The notes beneath the pieces were generated by a model. That model was not told the origin of the DNA and made no database searches. It saw nothing but the letters and a program-made list of their open reading frames with translations. From positions 321,196 to 385,195 of the forward strand of contig NZ_KK211205.1 in assembly GCF_000621025.1 (NCBI RefSeq): DNA of 64,000 bases, read 5' to 3'. Positions 45,659-54,910 of the stretch are shown in pieces. A program made the position numbers and the translations under genes. The stretch comes from Brackiella oedipodis DSM 13743 (GTDB taxonomy: Bacteria > Pseudomonadota > Gammaproteobacteria > Burkholderiales > Burkholderiaceae_B). Numbering within the stretch: position 1 is the stretch's first letter; the number at the start of each line of letters is the position of its first letter.

Positions 45659-46772
45659 AAAAATTCTAATGGTGGTTAACAATCCCGCCTTTTTCTTGTC
45701 ACACCGACTCAATATTGCCCAGGCGGCGCAGGCTCAAGGTTATCAGGTGGTGATAGCCACTATGGCCGGTCAGAGTGTACAAAAAATTAAGGATTTAGGG
45801 TTTGAACATTTTGTCATACCTATGTCTCGCAGTGGTATGAATCCCAAACAAGAACTGCACACGATTTATGCCCTCTATCAGCTATTTAAAAAAGTGCAGC
45901 CAGACCTGGTGCATTTAGTCACCATTAAAGCTGTGCTCTACGGGGGCATTGCCGCACGCATGGCCAAGGTTCCGGCAGTCGTGTTTGCGATTTCAGGCTT
46001 GGGTTATCTGTTTACACGCCAGCAGGGATTCCATCCAGCACAATGGATTACTCGCCATTTATATCGTCTCGCCTTGGCGCACAAGCATGCGCGTATCATT
46101 GTGCAAAACCAAAACGACGCTGCCACACTTAAACAGTTAGCGACGCTGGATGAGCAACAAATTGTTTTGATCAAAGGCTCAGGGGTTGATCTCGATCTCT
46201 TTAAAGCGACCCCCGAACCAGCGTTGCCACCGCTTAAAGTAGTCATGGCTGCGCGTTTACTCAAAGACAAAGGTGTGCAAGAGTATGTGCAGGCGGCGCA
46301 GTTGAGCGCTCAGCAAGAGCCTGCGCTTGAATGGCAATTAGCAGGGGCCTTAGATCCAGGCAATCCAAGCGCGGTCACGGCACAAGAATTGGCTAACTAT
46401 CAGCAGCATATTCATTATTTAGGTGAGGTTAAGGATATGGCGGCGCTCTATCAGAATTGTCATATTGCGGTCTTGCCATCCTATCGTGAGGGGCTGCCTA
46501 AGTCACTCATAGAAGCGGGTGCTTGCGCGCGTGCTATTGTGACCACTGATGTGCCAGGTTGTCGCGATGCGATTATCGCCGAGCAAACGGGTTTATTAGT
46601 ACCCGCCAAAAATGCCACTGCCTTGTTTCAAGCGGTGCAACGTCTAGCCAATGATCATGAACTCAGACAACGCTTTGGGAAAGCAGGACGTCAGCTGGCG
46701 GAAACTGTTTTTGATGAACAAAAAATTGTGTCTCGGCAAATAGAAATTTACCGAGACTTGTTAACTTCCTAG
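45648..46772 (+). CDS. GT4 glycosyltransferase, PglA/WbpT-like
   Basis: A 374-residue GT-B enzyme with NNPAFFLSHRLNIAQAAQ, HLVTIKAVLYGGIAARM, AARLLKDKGVQEYVQAA and PSYREGLPKSLIEAGACARAIV (E-x7-E) near 280. The pattern resembles transferases that add GalNAc or GalNAcA in PglA/WbpT-type pathways. It is the last gene of the cluster and converges with the phosphomannomutase gene 21 bp away, with no terminator visible. Confidence 0.88.
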   Translation: MSTKKILMVVNNPAFFLSHRLNIAQAAQAQGYQVVIATMAGQSVQKIKDLGFEHFVIPMSRSGMNPKQELHTIYALYQLFKKVQPDLVHLVTIKAVLYGGIAARMAKVPAVVFAISGLGYLFTRQQGFHPAQWITRHLYRLALAHKHARIIVQNQNDAATLKQLATLDEQQIVLIKGSGVDLDLFKATPEPALPPLKVVMAARLLKDKGVQEYVQAAQLSAQQEPALEWQLAGALDPGNPSAVTAQELANYQQHIHYLGEVKDMAALYQNCHIAVLPSYREGLPKSLIEAGACARAIVTTDVPGCRDAIIAEQTGLLVPAKNATALFQAVQRLANDHELRQRFGKAGRQLAETVFDEQKIVSRQIEIYRDLLTS

Positions 46773-46793
46773 TTCTTACTCACAGGTAAAACG

Positions 46794-48212
46794 TTAGAAA
46801 GGTAATTTGGCGTCGGGCAACAGCTGCTCGATGGCGGCTTTGAATTCTGCTTGGATACGCTGCAAAGCCTCTTTTGATTGAGCCTCAAAACGCAAGACAA
46901 TCACCGGCGTCGTGTTGGAGGCGCGAGCTAACCCAAAACCATCTTCATATTCAGCGCGGACACCGTCGATTTTGACTAAGGATTTGGCGCTCGGGAACTG
47001 ACCCTCGGCTTGTAGGCGTGCAATTAATGGGTGCGCTTGCCCCTCTTGTAGTTGTAGTTTGAGTTCAGGTGTTGATAAGTCTTGCGGAATGGCTTCGAGC
47101 ACCTCACTCGGGTTGCCGTGTTTGGACAGAATCTCGAGTAAGCGTGTGCCGCTATATAAACCGTCATCAAAACCATACCATCGTTCTTTAAAGAAGGTGT
47201 GACCACTCATTTCGCCAGCTAAAGGGGCGCCTGTCTCTGCCAGTTTGGATTTGACAAGCGAGTGACCTGTCTTCCACATTAAAGGTTGACCACCCGCTTT
47301 CTCGACTTCTAGGGCAACGTGGCGACTGCATTTCACGTCATAGATCACGGTCGCCCCTGCATGGCGTTGCAAAATATCTTGGGCAAACAAAATGAGTTGC
47401 CGATCGGGCCAAATGATTTGGCCGCTTTTGGTCACGACGCCTAAGCGATCGGCGTCACCATCAAAAGCTAAACCTAGTTCACAATCCGTCGTGCGGACGT
47501 GATGAATTAAATCTTCGAGGTTATGAGGATCGGCTGGATCGGGGTGGTGGTTAGGAAAATCACCATCAACATCACAATAAAGCTCATCGACCTGGCAGCC
47601 CAGGGCTTTAAAGAGTTGTGGTGCAACAGCCGCTCCAACGCCATTACCACAGTCGATAGCAATATGCATAGGGCGCGCTAATTTTACATCGCTAACAATG
47701 CGTTGAACATAATCATCGATAATAGTCACTTGCTGACATTGACCAACGCTTTGCGCCGATGTTTCTTGACCTTGCAAGGATTGCATGAGCTCTCGGAGCG
47801 CCGTTACTTGCTCGCCATAAATGGCTTTGCCTTGCATCATCATCTTAAAGCCATTGTATTGTGGGGGGTTGTGGCTCCCCGTAATCGCCACCGCCACGCC
47901 GATATTTTTGGAGTAAGCCATAAAATACACTAAAGGCGTTGGCACTTGACCCAAGAGCACTACATTTAGACCCTCAGCATTCATACCTTGGATTAAATGA
48001 CTAGAGAGTTCTGGGCTACTATGCCGGCCATCATAGCCGACCACGGCCTGTTCAATACCATGTTGACGTGCTTGGACAGCAAGGGCACGACCCAATAGAT
48101 AAGCAAATGGGGGATTTAACTGATCGGGTACGATGCCACGAATATCATAGGCTTTAAAAACATTGCTAGGTAGCGCCAAGCCTGTCGCTTGATGAGAAGT
48201 AGACTGGGTCAT
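46794..48212 (-). CDS. algC: Phosphomannomutase/phosphoglucomutase
   Basis: Interconverts hexose 6- and 1-phosphates for sugar-nucleotide supply. The phosphoserine loop is TGSHNPPQYNGFKM near 110, the metal loop DGDADRLG near 250, the sugar-binding loop GEMSGHTFF near 335, and the phosphate-binding loop RASNTTPVIVLRFE near 435. I start at the ATG at 48212 (MTQSTSHQ); the frame continues four codons upstream to a non-ATG start. It is on the strand opposite the glycan cluster but may serve it. Confidence 0.92.
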   Translation of the reverse strand: MTQSTSHQATGLALPSNVFKAYDIRGIVPDQLNPPFAYLLGRALAVQARQHGIEQAVVGYDGRHSSPELSSHLIQGMNAEGLNVVLLGQVPTPLVYFMAYSKNIGVAVAITGSHNPPQYNGFKMMMQGKAIYGEQVTALRELMQSLQGQETSAQSVGQCQQVTIIDDYVQRIVSDVKLARPMHIAIDCGNGVGAAVAPQLFKALGCQVDELYCDVDGDFPNHHPDPADPHNLEDLIHHVRTTDCELGLAFDGDADRLGVVTKSGQIIWPDRQLILFAQDILQRHAGATVIYDVKCSRHVALEVEKAGGQPLMWKTGHSLVKSKLAETGAPLAGEMSGHTFFKERWYGFDDGLYSGTRLLEILSKHGNPSEVLEAIPQDLSTPELKLQLQEGQAHPLIARLQAEGQFPSAKSLVKIDGVRAEYEDGFGLARASNTTPVIVLRFEAQSKEALQRIQAEFKAAIEQLLPDAKLPF

Positions 48213-48436
48213 AATAGTCAGCAAAATAGTGATAAAAAATTGATTATAGCAACTATCGGCTCAGGCATGAAAGCTACCAGTAGGCAGACACGGACCGTTT
48301 GGCTTACCTCTAAAAAGACCGTAAGTGCTGCATGGATGGTGTGATATTGTGCAACGCCTTTGGGCCAAAATCATTTTTTTCACCTTATAATGAAAGATTA
48401 TGGTTTGCCCAATTAATTACTAATACAGAGTCCAAG

Positions 48437-49852
48437 ATGAGCTTGTTGCACGAATTAGAATCCATTGTCGGTCCAGAGCATGTATTGCAGGGTGAGAGCG
48501 CAGAGCCGTATCTTACTGATTGGCGCCATCGTTACAGCGGCAAATGTCTCGCTGTGGTGCGTCCCGCCAATAGTCAAGAAATCGCCGAGGTTGTCAGCGC
48601 TTGCTTTAATTATCAAATTCCGATCGTGCCTCAAGGTGGTAATACCGGTCTGTGCGGTGGTGCCACACCTTCCAACAAGGGCGATGCCGTAGTGCTTTCC
48701 ACAATGCGGCTTAATCAAATCCTCAATATCGATACCGACAACAACACCATAACGGTGCAAGCGGGTTGTATTTTGCAAACCATCCAAGAAGCCGCTCGAC
48801 AAGCGGGGCGTTTGTTTCCCTTGAGTTTAGCGGCACAGGGCAGTTGCAGCATTGGTGGTAACTTGGCCACTAATGCGGGCGGCACTCAAGTGCTTCGCTA
48901 TGGCAATACCCGAGAATTGACGTTAGGTCTCGAGGTTGTGACTGCCGAAGGAGACATCTGGAACGGCCTACGCAGCTTACGCAAAGATAATACCGGCTAC
49001 GATTTACGCGATTTATATATTGGTTCTGAAGGAACCTTAGGCATTATTACAGCAGCTACGCTTAAGCTATATCCCTTGCCTGCGGGCACGTGCACAGCCT
49101 TATTAGCCTTTGAATCGATTGATGCCGCCGTCCAAGTGTTGAATCGTGCCAGCTACGGATTTGGTGCTAGTTTGACAGCGTTTGAATTGATGTCAGATTA
49201 TTGTTTACAACGTGTAGTCGATTGCTTTGGCTTGCCCGTGCCCTTCGCTTTACAAAGTCCTTGGTATGCTTTGCTCGAAATTTCTGATGCCGAGAGTGAG
49301 CAACATGCTCGTGAACTTTTTGAAAAAGTGGTGGGTCAGGCTATGGAAGACGGCTTAGTCATCGACGCGGCCATTGCTGAGTCTTTACAGCAAAGTCATG
49401 ATTTATGGCATTTGCGAGAAAGTATTCCATTGGCCGAAGCCAAAACGGGTCAAGGCATCAAAAACGATATTTCTATCCCGATTTCAGAGATTGCGCGCTT
49501 TGTTAAAGACACCAATGCCTTATTGCAACAACATTTTCCTGGTGTGCGGCACATTGTGTTTGGACATTTGGGGGATGGTAATCTTCACTACAATATCGGC
49601 GCCCCTATTGGCCAAGAGCAGGGCTTTCTCGAGAATCAAAAAGCCGCTTTTAAAGTTGTTTATGATCAGGTAGCGGCTTTTAATGGTTCTATTAGTGCCG
49701 AGCATGGCATTGGTCAACTCAAAAAAAGCATTTTGCCTGATTATAAAGACGAGGTCGAAATTGCCTTAATGCGCCGTATCAAACGCGCGCTTGACCCTTA
49801 TGGTTTGATGAACCCAGGCAAAGTCATCAGCAGTGTTGATTTTGAGTACTAA
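48437..49852 (+). CDS. FAD-linked 2-hydroxyacid dehydrogenase family protein
   Basis: A GlcD/D-lactate dehydrogenase-type flavoprotein of 471 residues. The FAD-binding PCMH domain (about 35-215) has VPQGGNTGLCGGATP and GSCSIGGNLATNAGGTQVLRYGNTR (in part GGNLATNAGGTQVLRYG). The C-terminal oxidase domain ends with VFGHLGDGNLHYNIGAP and SAEHGIGQLKK. I chose the ATG at 48437 because the upstream 35 residues are not family-like. Closest functional guess is D-2-hydroxyglutarate or glycolate-type oxidation; the substrate is not readable. Confidence 0.88.
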   Translation: MSLLHELESIVGPEHVLQGESAEPYLTDWRHRYSGKCLAVVRPANSQEIAEVVSACFNYQIPIVPQGGNTGLCGGATPSNKGDAVVLSTMRLNQILNIDTDNNTITVQAGCILQTIQEAARQAGRLFPLSLAAQGSCSIGGNLATNAGGTQVLRYGNTRELTLGLEVVTAEGDIWNGLRSLRKDNTGYDLRDLYIGSEGTLGIITAATLKLYPLPAGTCTALLAFESIDAAVQVLNRASYGFGASLTAFELMSDYCLQRVVDCFGLPVPFALQSPWYALLEISDAESEQHARELFEKVVGQAMEDGLVIDAAIAESLQQSHDLWHLRESIPLAEAKTGQGIKNDISIPISEIARFVKDTNALLQQHFPGVRHIVFGHLGDGNLHYNIGAPIGQEQGFLENQKAAFKVVYDQVAAFNGSISAEHGIGQLKKSILPDYKDEVEIALMRRIKRALDPYGLMNPGKVISSVDFEY

Positions 49853-49912
49853 ATGGCTAGGACGGTGTTGTGTCGTGCAATGTCACAAGCACCGCTAGCA
49901 GTGCGTTCGGTT

Positions 49913-50737
49913 TTAGTGTTGGCACGCACTGCAATAATACGTGGCTCGTTGATTTTGTATGATTTTTTTGATGGGTTTGGCGCAACGCTTACACGCTAAG
50001 CCCTCACGATTGTAGACCAGGGCATGTATCTCAAAATAAGCGCCTGGCTGGCCATCAGGACTGATAAAGTCGCGCATCGTACTGCCACCACTTTCGAGCG
50101 CCTTTGTGAGGGTCTCGAGAATCGCTTGGTGTAATTTATAGCAGCGAGCCAGACTGATACGATGAGCTCGGGTTTTAGGATGGATGCCCGCCAAAAATAA
50201 ACTTTCTGAACAATAAATATTGCCCACCCCGACCACGATCTGACCGTTGAGTAAGGCCTGCTTAATACTCACTTGCTTGCGTCGCAAGGCCTGGTGCAAG
50301 TACTCTGGCGTAAAGTGGCTATCAAAAGGTTCAATGCCCAAATGCCTCAACAAGGGATGAGTGTTGACGTCGCCTTGACTATAGGGGTGCCAGAGCACCG
50401 AGCCAAAACGGCGTGGGTCGTTTAAGCGGATACAACAGGTTTCAAAGTGCCATTCAATATGGTCATGTTTGCGCAGCAATTCGTTACACGGGCATAGTCG
50501 TAAAGAACCAGACATGCCCAAATGTACGAGTAGTACGCCGTGCTCAAAATACCACAATAAATATTTGCCGCGGCGCTCACAGCGTAACAGCCGTTGCCCC
50601 ACTAAGCGATCAGCTAAGTCGCTTTGTACTGGCCAACGCAGTTGGCCATTATGAATAATCAAGCCCCGTAATCGCTGTCCGGTCATATAGGGCGCAAGGG
50701 CACGTCTTGTGGTTTCAACTTCGGGTAATTCAGGCAT
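49913..50737 (-). CDS. mutM: Formamidopyrimidine-DNA glycosylase
   Basis: Removes 8-oxoguanine and other oxidised bases and cleaves the abasic site. The 274-residue protein has the N-terminal catalytic proline in MPELPEVETTRR, HLGMSGSLR, the H2TH region with GVGNIYCSESLFLAGIHP (in part), and a C-terminal zinc finger with cysteines at CKRC and CSAC. Divergent from the TPR gene. Confidence 0.96.
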   Translation of the reverse strand: MPELPEVETTRRALAPYMTGQRLRGLIIHNGQLRWPVQSDLADRLVGQRLLRCERRGKYLLWYFEHGVLLVHLGMSGSLRLCPCNELLRKHDHIEWHFETCCIRLNDPRRFGSVLWHPYSQGDVNTHPLLRHLGIEPFDSHFTPEYLHQALRRKQVSIKQALLNGQIVVGVGNIYCSESLFLAGIHPKTRAHRISLARCYKLHQAILETLTKALESGGSTMRDFISPDGQPGAYFEIHALVYNREGLACKRCAKPIKKIIQNQRATYYCSACQH

Positions 50738-50819
50738 TTTTGTTAATATTCAAAAACAGATGATCGTGGTACTATGGTAGGTTATCAAATCTATTGTAAT
50801 CCCTTTGATTGCCTACACT

Positions 50820-52625
50820 ATGCTAAGTTCTGTGACTGTGCTCGCTCAGATGCTGGGTTTAATGCTGGCGCTGTGCTGTGGCAAAGATCCCCAAGCCTCA
50901 TCTCAAGCAGATTTGCCCTCCGCAGCAGCGCCTCAAGCAAGCGCGTTTGCCACGCAACAGGAGTTGGCCCCCGTTGAGCTGAAGGATTACACCAACCCCG
51001 AGGATATTTATCAGGTCACGGTGTTCCAATTAGCGCTCATGGAACAAAACTTCAAAGTGGCGGCGCCGATTGCCCTGAGTCTGGCACAAGCCAAACATTC
51101 TATCTATATGGCTCGGCAGGCGAGTTTTTTGTATACCTTGCTAGATGATCGACGTAATGCTCTTAAGGCAGCAAGTTTATGGCAAAGTCTGGATGCAGAT
51201 AGTGAGCAAGCCCAATTTAACTATTTGTTTTTGGCAGCGCGAGCAGGGCACTACGAAGGGCTTATCAAAAAACTTCAAAATCACATCAAACAGGGGCAAC
51301 TCACCAAATCTCTATATGAGGTCGCCACCTTCATTAGTCAACTCAGAGATCCCTCACTGTCCCTTAATATATATAATGCAGTGATTAAAGATTTACCACC
51401 GGACCCGCTCTTGTTCTTAGTGCAACATGATTTTGCCATGCGTGCCAATGATTTTGATTTGGCAAGAGATGCCTCCCAAAAAGCACTCACGGGGCCCACT
51501 GCCACCACCGCTATGTTGCAATTGCTGGAATTGAGTCGAGACAGGCCAGATCGTTTCCAAGTGCTGTCACGTTTCCAGGCAGTGATTGCTAAGCAACCAG
51601 AAATCATAGAAACGCGTTATGCCTACATAGAAGAATTGCTTTACGACAAGCATTACAATTCTGCTGTCAAAGAAATGCAGGAACTGGTGCGCCTGAATCC
51701 AGACAACTACAATCTCAAAACCGTCATGGCTTTTGTGTATGCTGAGGCTGGGCAATATGATCAGGCCGTCGCGCAGCTTAATGACTTCCAAAAAGACGTT
51801 AAGCAATTAGCGCAAGAGCAGCCTGATTCAGAAGAGGTACAACTGGATGCCCAACACCAGTTGGATATGGCTAATTTGCAGTTAGGGCAGGTGTATCTCA
51901 ACTCGGGAGAGTATGCCAAAGGTATCCAAGTGCTCAATAAAGTCGTGGACTTTAATAAGCGCAATGGCGTCAGAATTTTACAGGCGCAGCTCTATTCTAA
52001 GCTTAAGGCCTATGCTAAAGCCTTTGAATTGCTGTCTAATATCCAAGCGGATGACCCGGAGTATGTGCGAGCCTTGTTGCTCAGTGCACAGTTACACCAA
52101 GAGCTACAGCAGTGGCCACAATCGCTTAAGGTGCTAGAGCGGGCCCAAAAAGCCGATCGCAACAATGTATTTGTCAAATATTTTTTGGCGCTTAACTACG
52201 AAAAACTCGGCCAATTAGACAAGTCAGAAGCCATGGTTTTGGACTTGATTCAAGAGCATCCTGACGCCTCAGAAGGCTATAACGCCCTGGGTTATACCTT
52301 GACCAATCACTCCACTAAATTAAGTTTTAGTAATGAATTATTAAAGCGAGCTTTAGCCATCGAGCCGCAGAGCGCCTATATCCAAGATAGTTATGGCTGG
52401 TTGCAATTCAAAATGGGCAATCCACAGCTAGCTCTACACTATATGCAATTGGCCTGGCAACAGGAACCCCTGGCAGAAGTGGCCGCACATATGGCGGAAG
52501 TGTTGTTCGCCATTGGTCGCAAAAAAGAGGCCAGGGATTATCTGCACCAAGGCTATCAATTGGATCGTTCGGATCCAACATTACTGGATACTGCCAAACG
52601 CTTGCATATCAAACTCGCAAAGTAA
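50820..52625 (+). CDS. TPR-repeat protein upstream of lolB
   Basis: A protein of about 600 residues made almost entirely of tetratricopeptide-like helical repeats (about 60-600), such as FVYAEAGQYDQAVAQL, ALNYEKLGQLDKSEAMVLD and GWLQFKMGNPQLALHYMQLAW (in part). The N-terminus is hydrophobic (MLSSVTVLAQMLGLMLALCC), so export or lipidation is possible, although the residue before the cysteines is not an ideal lipobox. The start is uncertain; no good Shine-Dalgarno is seen. A TPR protein at this place, before lolB and ispE, is common in betaproteobacteria, but its function is unknown to me. Confidence 0.82.
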   Translation: MLSSVTVLAQMLGLMLALCCGKDPQASSQADLPSAAAPQASAFATQQELAPVELKDYTNPEDIYQVTVFQLALMEQNFKVAAPIALSLAQAKHSIYMARQASFLYTLLDDRRNALKAASLWQSLDADSEQAQFNYLFLAARAGHYEGLIKKLQNHIKQGQLTKSLYEVATFISQLRDPSLSLNIYNAVIKDLPPDPLLFLVQHDFAMRANDFDLARDASQKALTGPTATTAMLQLLELSRDRPDRFQVLSRFQAVIAKQPEIIETRYAYIEELLYDKHYNSAVKEMQELVRLNPDNYNLKTVMAFVYAEAGQYDQAVAQLNDFQKDVKQLAQEQPDSEEVQLDAQHQLDMANLQLGQVYLNSGEYAKGIQVLNKVVDFNKRNGVRILQAQLYSKLKAYAKAFELLSNIQADDPEYVRALLLSAQLHQELQQWPQSLKVLERAQKADRNNVFVKYFLALNYEKLGQLDKSEAMVLDLIQEHPDASEGYNALGYTLTNHSTKLSFSNELLKRALAIEPQSAYIQDSYGWLQFKMGNPQLALHYMQLAWQQEPLAEVAAHMAEVLFAIGRKKEARDYLHQGYQLDRSDPTLLDTAKRLHIKLAK

Positions 52626-52891
52626 AATTGATCAAAGATTAACCAGCTGTAGTGATTTTTTCTAAAAATCAATCACATAAACTATCTATACGCTGCCTAT
52701 TCACTGAGTTATGCACAGAAACTGTGAATAATTCACCTAACGGTTTATTCAGTAACTCCTTGAGCTGGAGGGCAGGGGTAAAAGCTGGCAGACGATCTTT
52801 ATAGTTGACGGCTAGGTAAGGCAAAAAAGCCATATGATTTAAGCGCTTAAAGTATGATAGTGGTCACTACTAAATTTACCAAAAGGAAATT

Positions 52892-53461
52892 ATGTTAAAG
52901 AAATTCGTGCAGCTTAGCCTTTTGAGTGGCGTACTCACGCTCAGCGCGTGTGTCTCTTCACCTAAAGTGGATTCCAATGCGCCAGAACAGCAGCGTAGCG
53001 GACGTTTTGCCGTCTTAGTTAAGGATCAAGCCAATGATCGTAACAAGGATTCAGTGCAAGGCGGTTTTATATGGCTCGATCAACATGATCGCTTACAGTT
53101 AGATCTGACCAGTCCTATGGGGTCGACCATTGCCCGGGTGCAAGCGCGACTGGGATCGGCCACCCTCACCGATTCCAGCGGTCAAACCCTAGAAGCCAAC
53201 AATATCGATGATTTAGTGCAGCAAGCCCTCAATGGCAGTCCATTGCCTGTCAGTGGCTTGCGTTACTGGGTGCTTGGTCAACTTATGCCAAGTCCTGCCG
53301 CCAGCAATGTCCAAAAAGACGCGCAAGGGCGCTTGCAATCGTTCAAGCAAAACGGTTGGGCGGTCAAGGTCAATAATTACGATGCACAAGGTCCTAAGCA
53401 TCTCAACTTAGAAAGTCAAAAAGGCACGCTTAAATACAAAGTGCAAATTAATGTTGACTAG
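52892..53461 (+). CDS. lolB: Outer membrane lipoprotein receptor LolB
   Basis: LolB accepts lipoproteins from LolA and inserts them in the outer membrane. The 189-residue precursor has a lipoprotein signal ending in lipobox LSAC (Cys20). The mature part is the LolB beta-barrel-like fold, with RSGRFAVLVKD, GGFIWLDQHDRLQLDLTSPMG (in part) and LRYWVLGQ. ACC-free Shine-Dalgarno AAGGAAA precedes the ATG. 11 bp before ispE, as in many proteobacteria. Confidence 0.93.
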   Translation: MLKKFVQLSLLSGVLTLSACVSSPKVDSNAPEQQRSGRFAVLVKDQANDRNKDSVQGGFIWLDQHDRLQLDLTSPMGSTIARVQARLGSATLTDSSGQTLEANNIDDLVQQALNGSPLPVSGLRYWVLGQLMPSPAASNVQKDAQGRLQSFKQNGWAVKVNNYDAQGPKHLNLESQKGTLKYKVQINVD

Positions 53462-53472
53462 AGTACTGGCGA

Positions 53473-54393
53473 ATGACGAAAACACTTGAACGACTGGCCC
53501 CCGCTAAACTCAATCTTTTTTTGCATGTGACGGGGCGCAGAGCTGACGGTTATCATGAATTGCAGAGTCTATTTGTACCGATAGATCTATGCGATAGACT
53601 GCGTTTTACCAGGCGCGATGATGCTCAAATTGAGCGCTTAGGTAGCACGGCTCATGCCCGCTTTGAAGATGACTTAATTATTCGTGCGGCGCGGCTTATG
53701 CAGGCCTATAAGCCCGAAGCCGGGGTGAGTATTGAGGTGCAAAAGCAGATTCCTTCAGGGGCGGGTTTGGGCGGTGGCTCATCTGACGCGGCTTGTGCTT
53801 TGGCCGCGCTCAATCAACTGTGGCAAATCAATCTAAGTGTCGCGCAGTTGCAGCGATTAGGTTTACAGTTGGGAGCCGATGTACCATTTTTTATGCAACA
53901 ACAAGCGGCCATTGTCGAAGGTATTGGCGAAATAGTCCATGCCGTGGCGCTGGATGTACCGCCTGCTTATGTGCTGATCAGCCCGAATTTAAGCATTGCG
54001 ACGCCAGCGATTTTTAAGCACCCGACGTTGCAACGCAATACCCCAACACTTGATCTAGACAGCCTGCAGCAACAGTTTCAAGACTGTGCTCAGCGGAGTG
54101 TGTCGGCCTATTTGGAACATTTTAGAAATGATTTACAAGCAGTCGCCTGCCAACTCCATCCAGCACTACAAAGCATGTTGCAAACGCTAGAGACGATGGG
54201 TTTGCAGGCACAAATGACGGGGTCGGGCTCTAATTTTTATATTCCGGTGGCGGATCTAGCGCAGGCTCAGCAGCTGGTCAAAGATTTAAGCCGTGTTTTT
54301 TCGGAGCAGGGTAGCGCTAAGCAGCCGCCAGCCGCGTGGCAATCGCTAATGCCTTTTAAATTTACCGCGGCCTCTCTTTATTTGCCCGCATAA
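53473..54393 (+). CDS. ispE: 4-diphosphocytidyl-2-C-methyl-D-erythritol kinase
   Basis: A GHMP-family kinase in the MEP isoprenoid pathway. The 306-residue protein has APAKLNLFLHVTGRRADGYHEL (in part PAKLNLFLHVTGRRADGYH), the ATP loop IPSGAGLGGGSSDAA near 98, and MTGSGSNFYIP near 255, where the last glycine-rich motif is slightly varied (GSNF instead of GSCVF). It lies between lolB and the tRNA(Gln)-prs region. Confidence 0.94.
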   Translation: MTKTLERLAPAKLNLFLHVTGRRADGYHELQSLFVPIDLCDRLRFTRRDDAQIERLGSTAHARFEDDLIIRAARLMQAYKPEAGVSIEVQKQIPSGAGLGGGSSDAACALAALNQLWQINLSVAQLQRLGLQLGADVPFFMQQQAAIVEGIGEIVHAVALDVPPAYVLISPNLSIATPAIFKHPTLQRNTPTLDLDSLQQQFQDCAQRSVSAYLEHFRNDLQAVACQLHPALQSMLQTLETMGLQAQMTGSGSNFYIPVADLAQAQQLVKDLSRVFSEQGSAKQPPAAWQSLMPFKFTAASLYLPA

Positions 54394-54695
54394 TTTTAGA
54401 AATTGCTAAAATAACCATTCCTGAATGTAAAGGTTCACTTTTTGTACCGTTAGATTCATAAGTTCCTTATTGCAGAGGCCTAACTCTGACAAATATAGAC
54501 AGGGCAGATAGGGAGCATCAGCTCATATCAGCTCAACGTAGCTCAGTAATCATCGCTATATTTAGCCACAGATAATCTGCATGATTGCCGTCACTGTGGG
54601 TCGCTTATGTGGCTACGATGTTTAAGTCGGATTTGTTGTTTATTTGTTGCTTTTTTGGTCAGGTTTAAATTTTTTAAATTTTTTGCAAAAAGGAC
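54394..54695. other. Intergenic region between ispE and the tRNA-Gln promoter
   Basis: About 300 bp without a convincing ORF or terminator. It is AT-rich toward the right. An isolated extended -10-like TGCTAAAAT occurs near 54405. Nothing else is recognised. Confidence 0.4.
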
Positions 54696-54724
54696 TTTAC
54701 AGTACTAAAAAAAGTGTCTATAAT
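54696..54724 (+). promoter_or_regulatory. Promoter of tRNA-Gln
   Basis: -35 TTTACA (54696-54701), 17-bp spacer, perfect -10 TATAAT (54719-54724). Initiation near 54731 would be about 11 nt before the mature tRNA end. Confidence 0.85.
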
Positions 54725-54741
54725 TATATTCTTTCATTCGT

Positions 54742-54818
54742 TGGGATGTCGCCAAGCTGGTTAAGGCACCGGATTTTGATTCCGGCATGCGAAGGTTCGA
54801 ATCCTTCCATCCCAGCCA
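54742..54818 (+). tRNA. tRNA-Gln (TTG)
   Basis: Full cloverleaf with acceptor TGGGATG/CATCCCA, anticodon loop TTTTGAT (anticodon TTG), intact T arm, discriminator G and encoded CCA. The U1-A72 pair is typical of tRNA(Gln). It lies directly upstream of prs, an arrangement conserved in betaproteobacteria. Confidence 0.95.
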
Positions 54819-54832
54819 AAGAATTAAATGTG

Positions 54833-54893
54833 AACCGTACAAAACTCATGAGTATGTCTTAGTATGCTGTAGGAGTTGTCGTACGGTTTTTTT
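54833..54893 (+). terminator. Terminator-like hairpin between tRNA-Gln and prs
   Basis: AACCGTAC (54833-54840) pairs with GTACGGTT (54881-54888), with an inner AACTC/GAGTT extension, followed by a seven-T run. It ends 18 nt before the prs ATG. It would stop the tRNA transcript or act as an attenuator for prs. Confidence 0.65.
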
Positions 54894-54910
54894 GTTTATA
54901 CGGCTAAACC

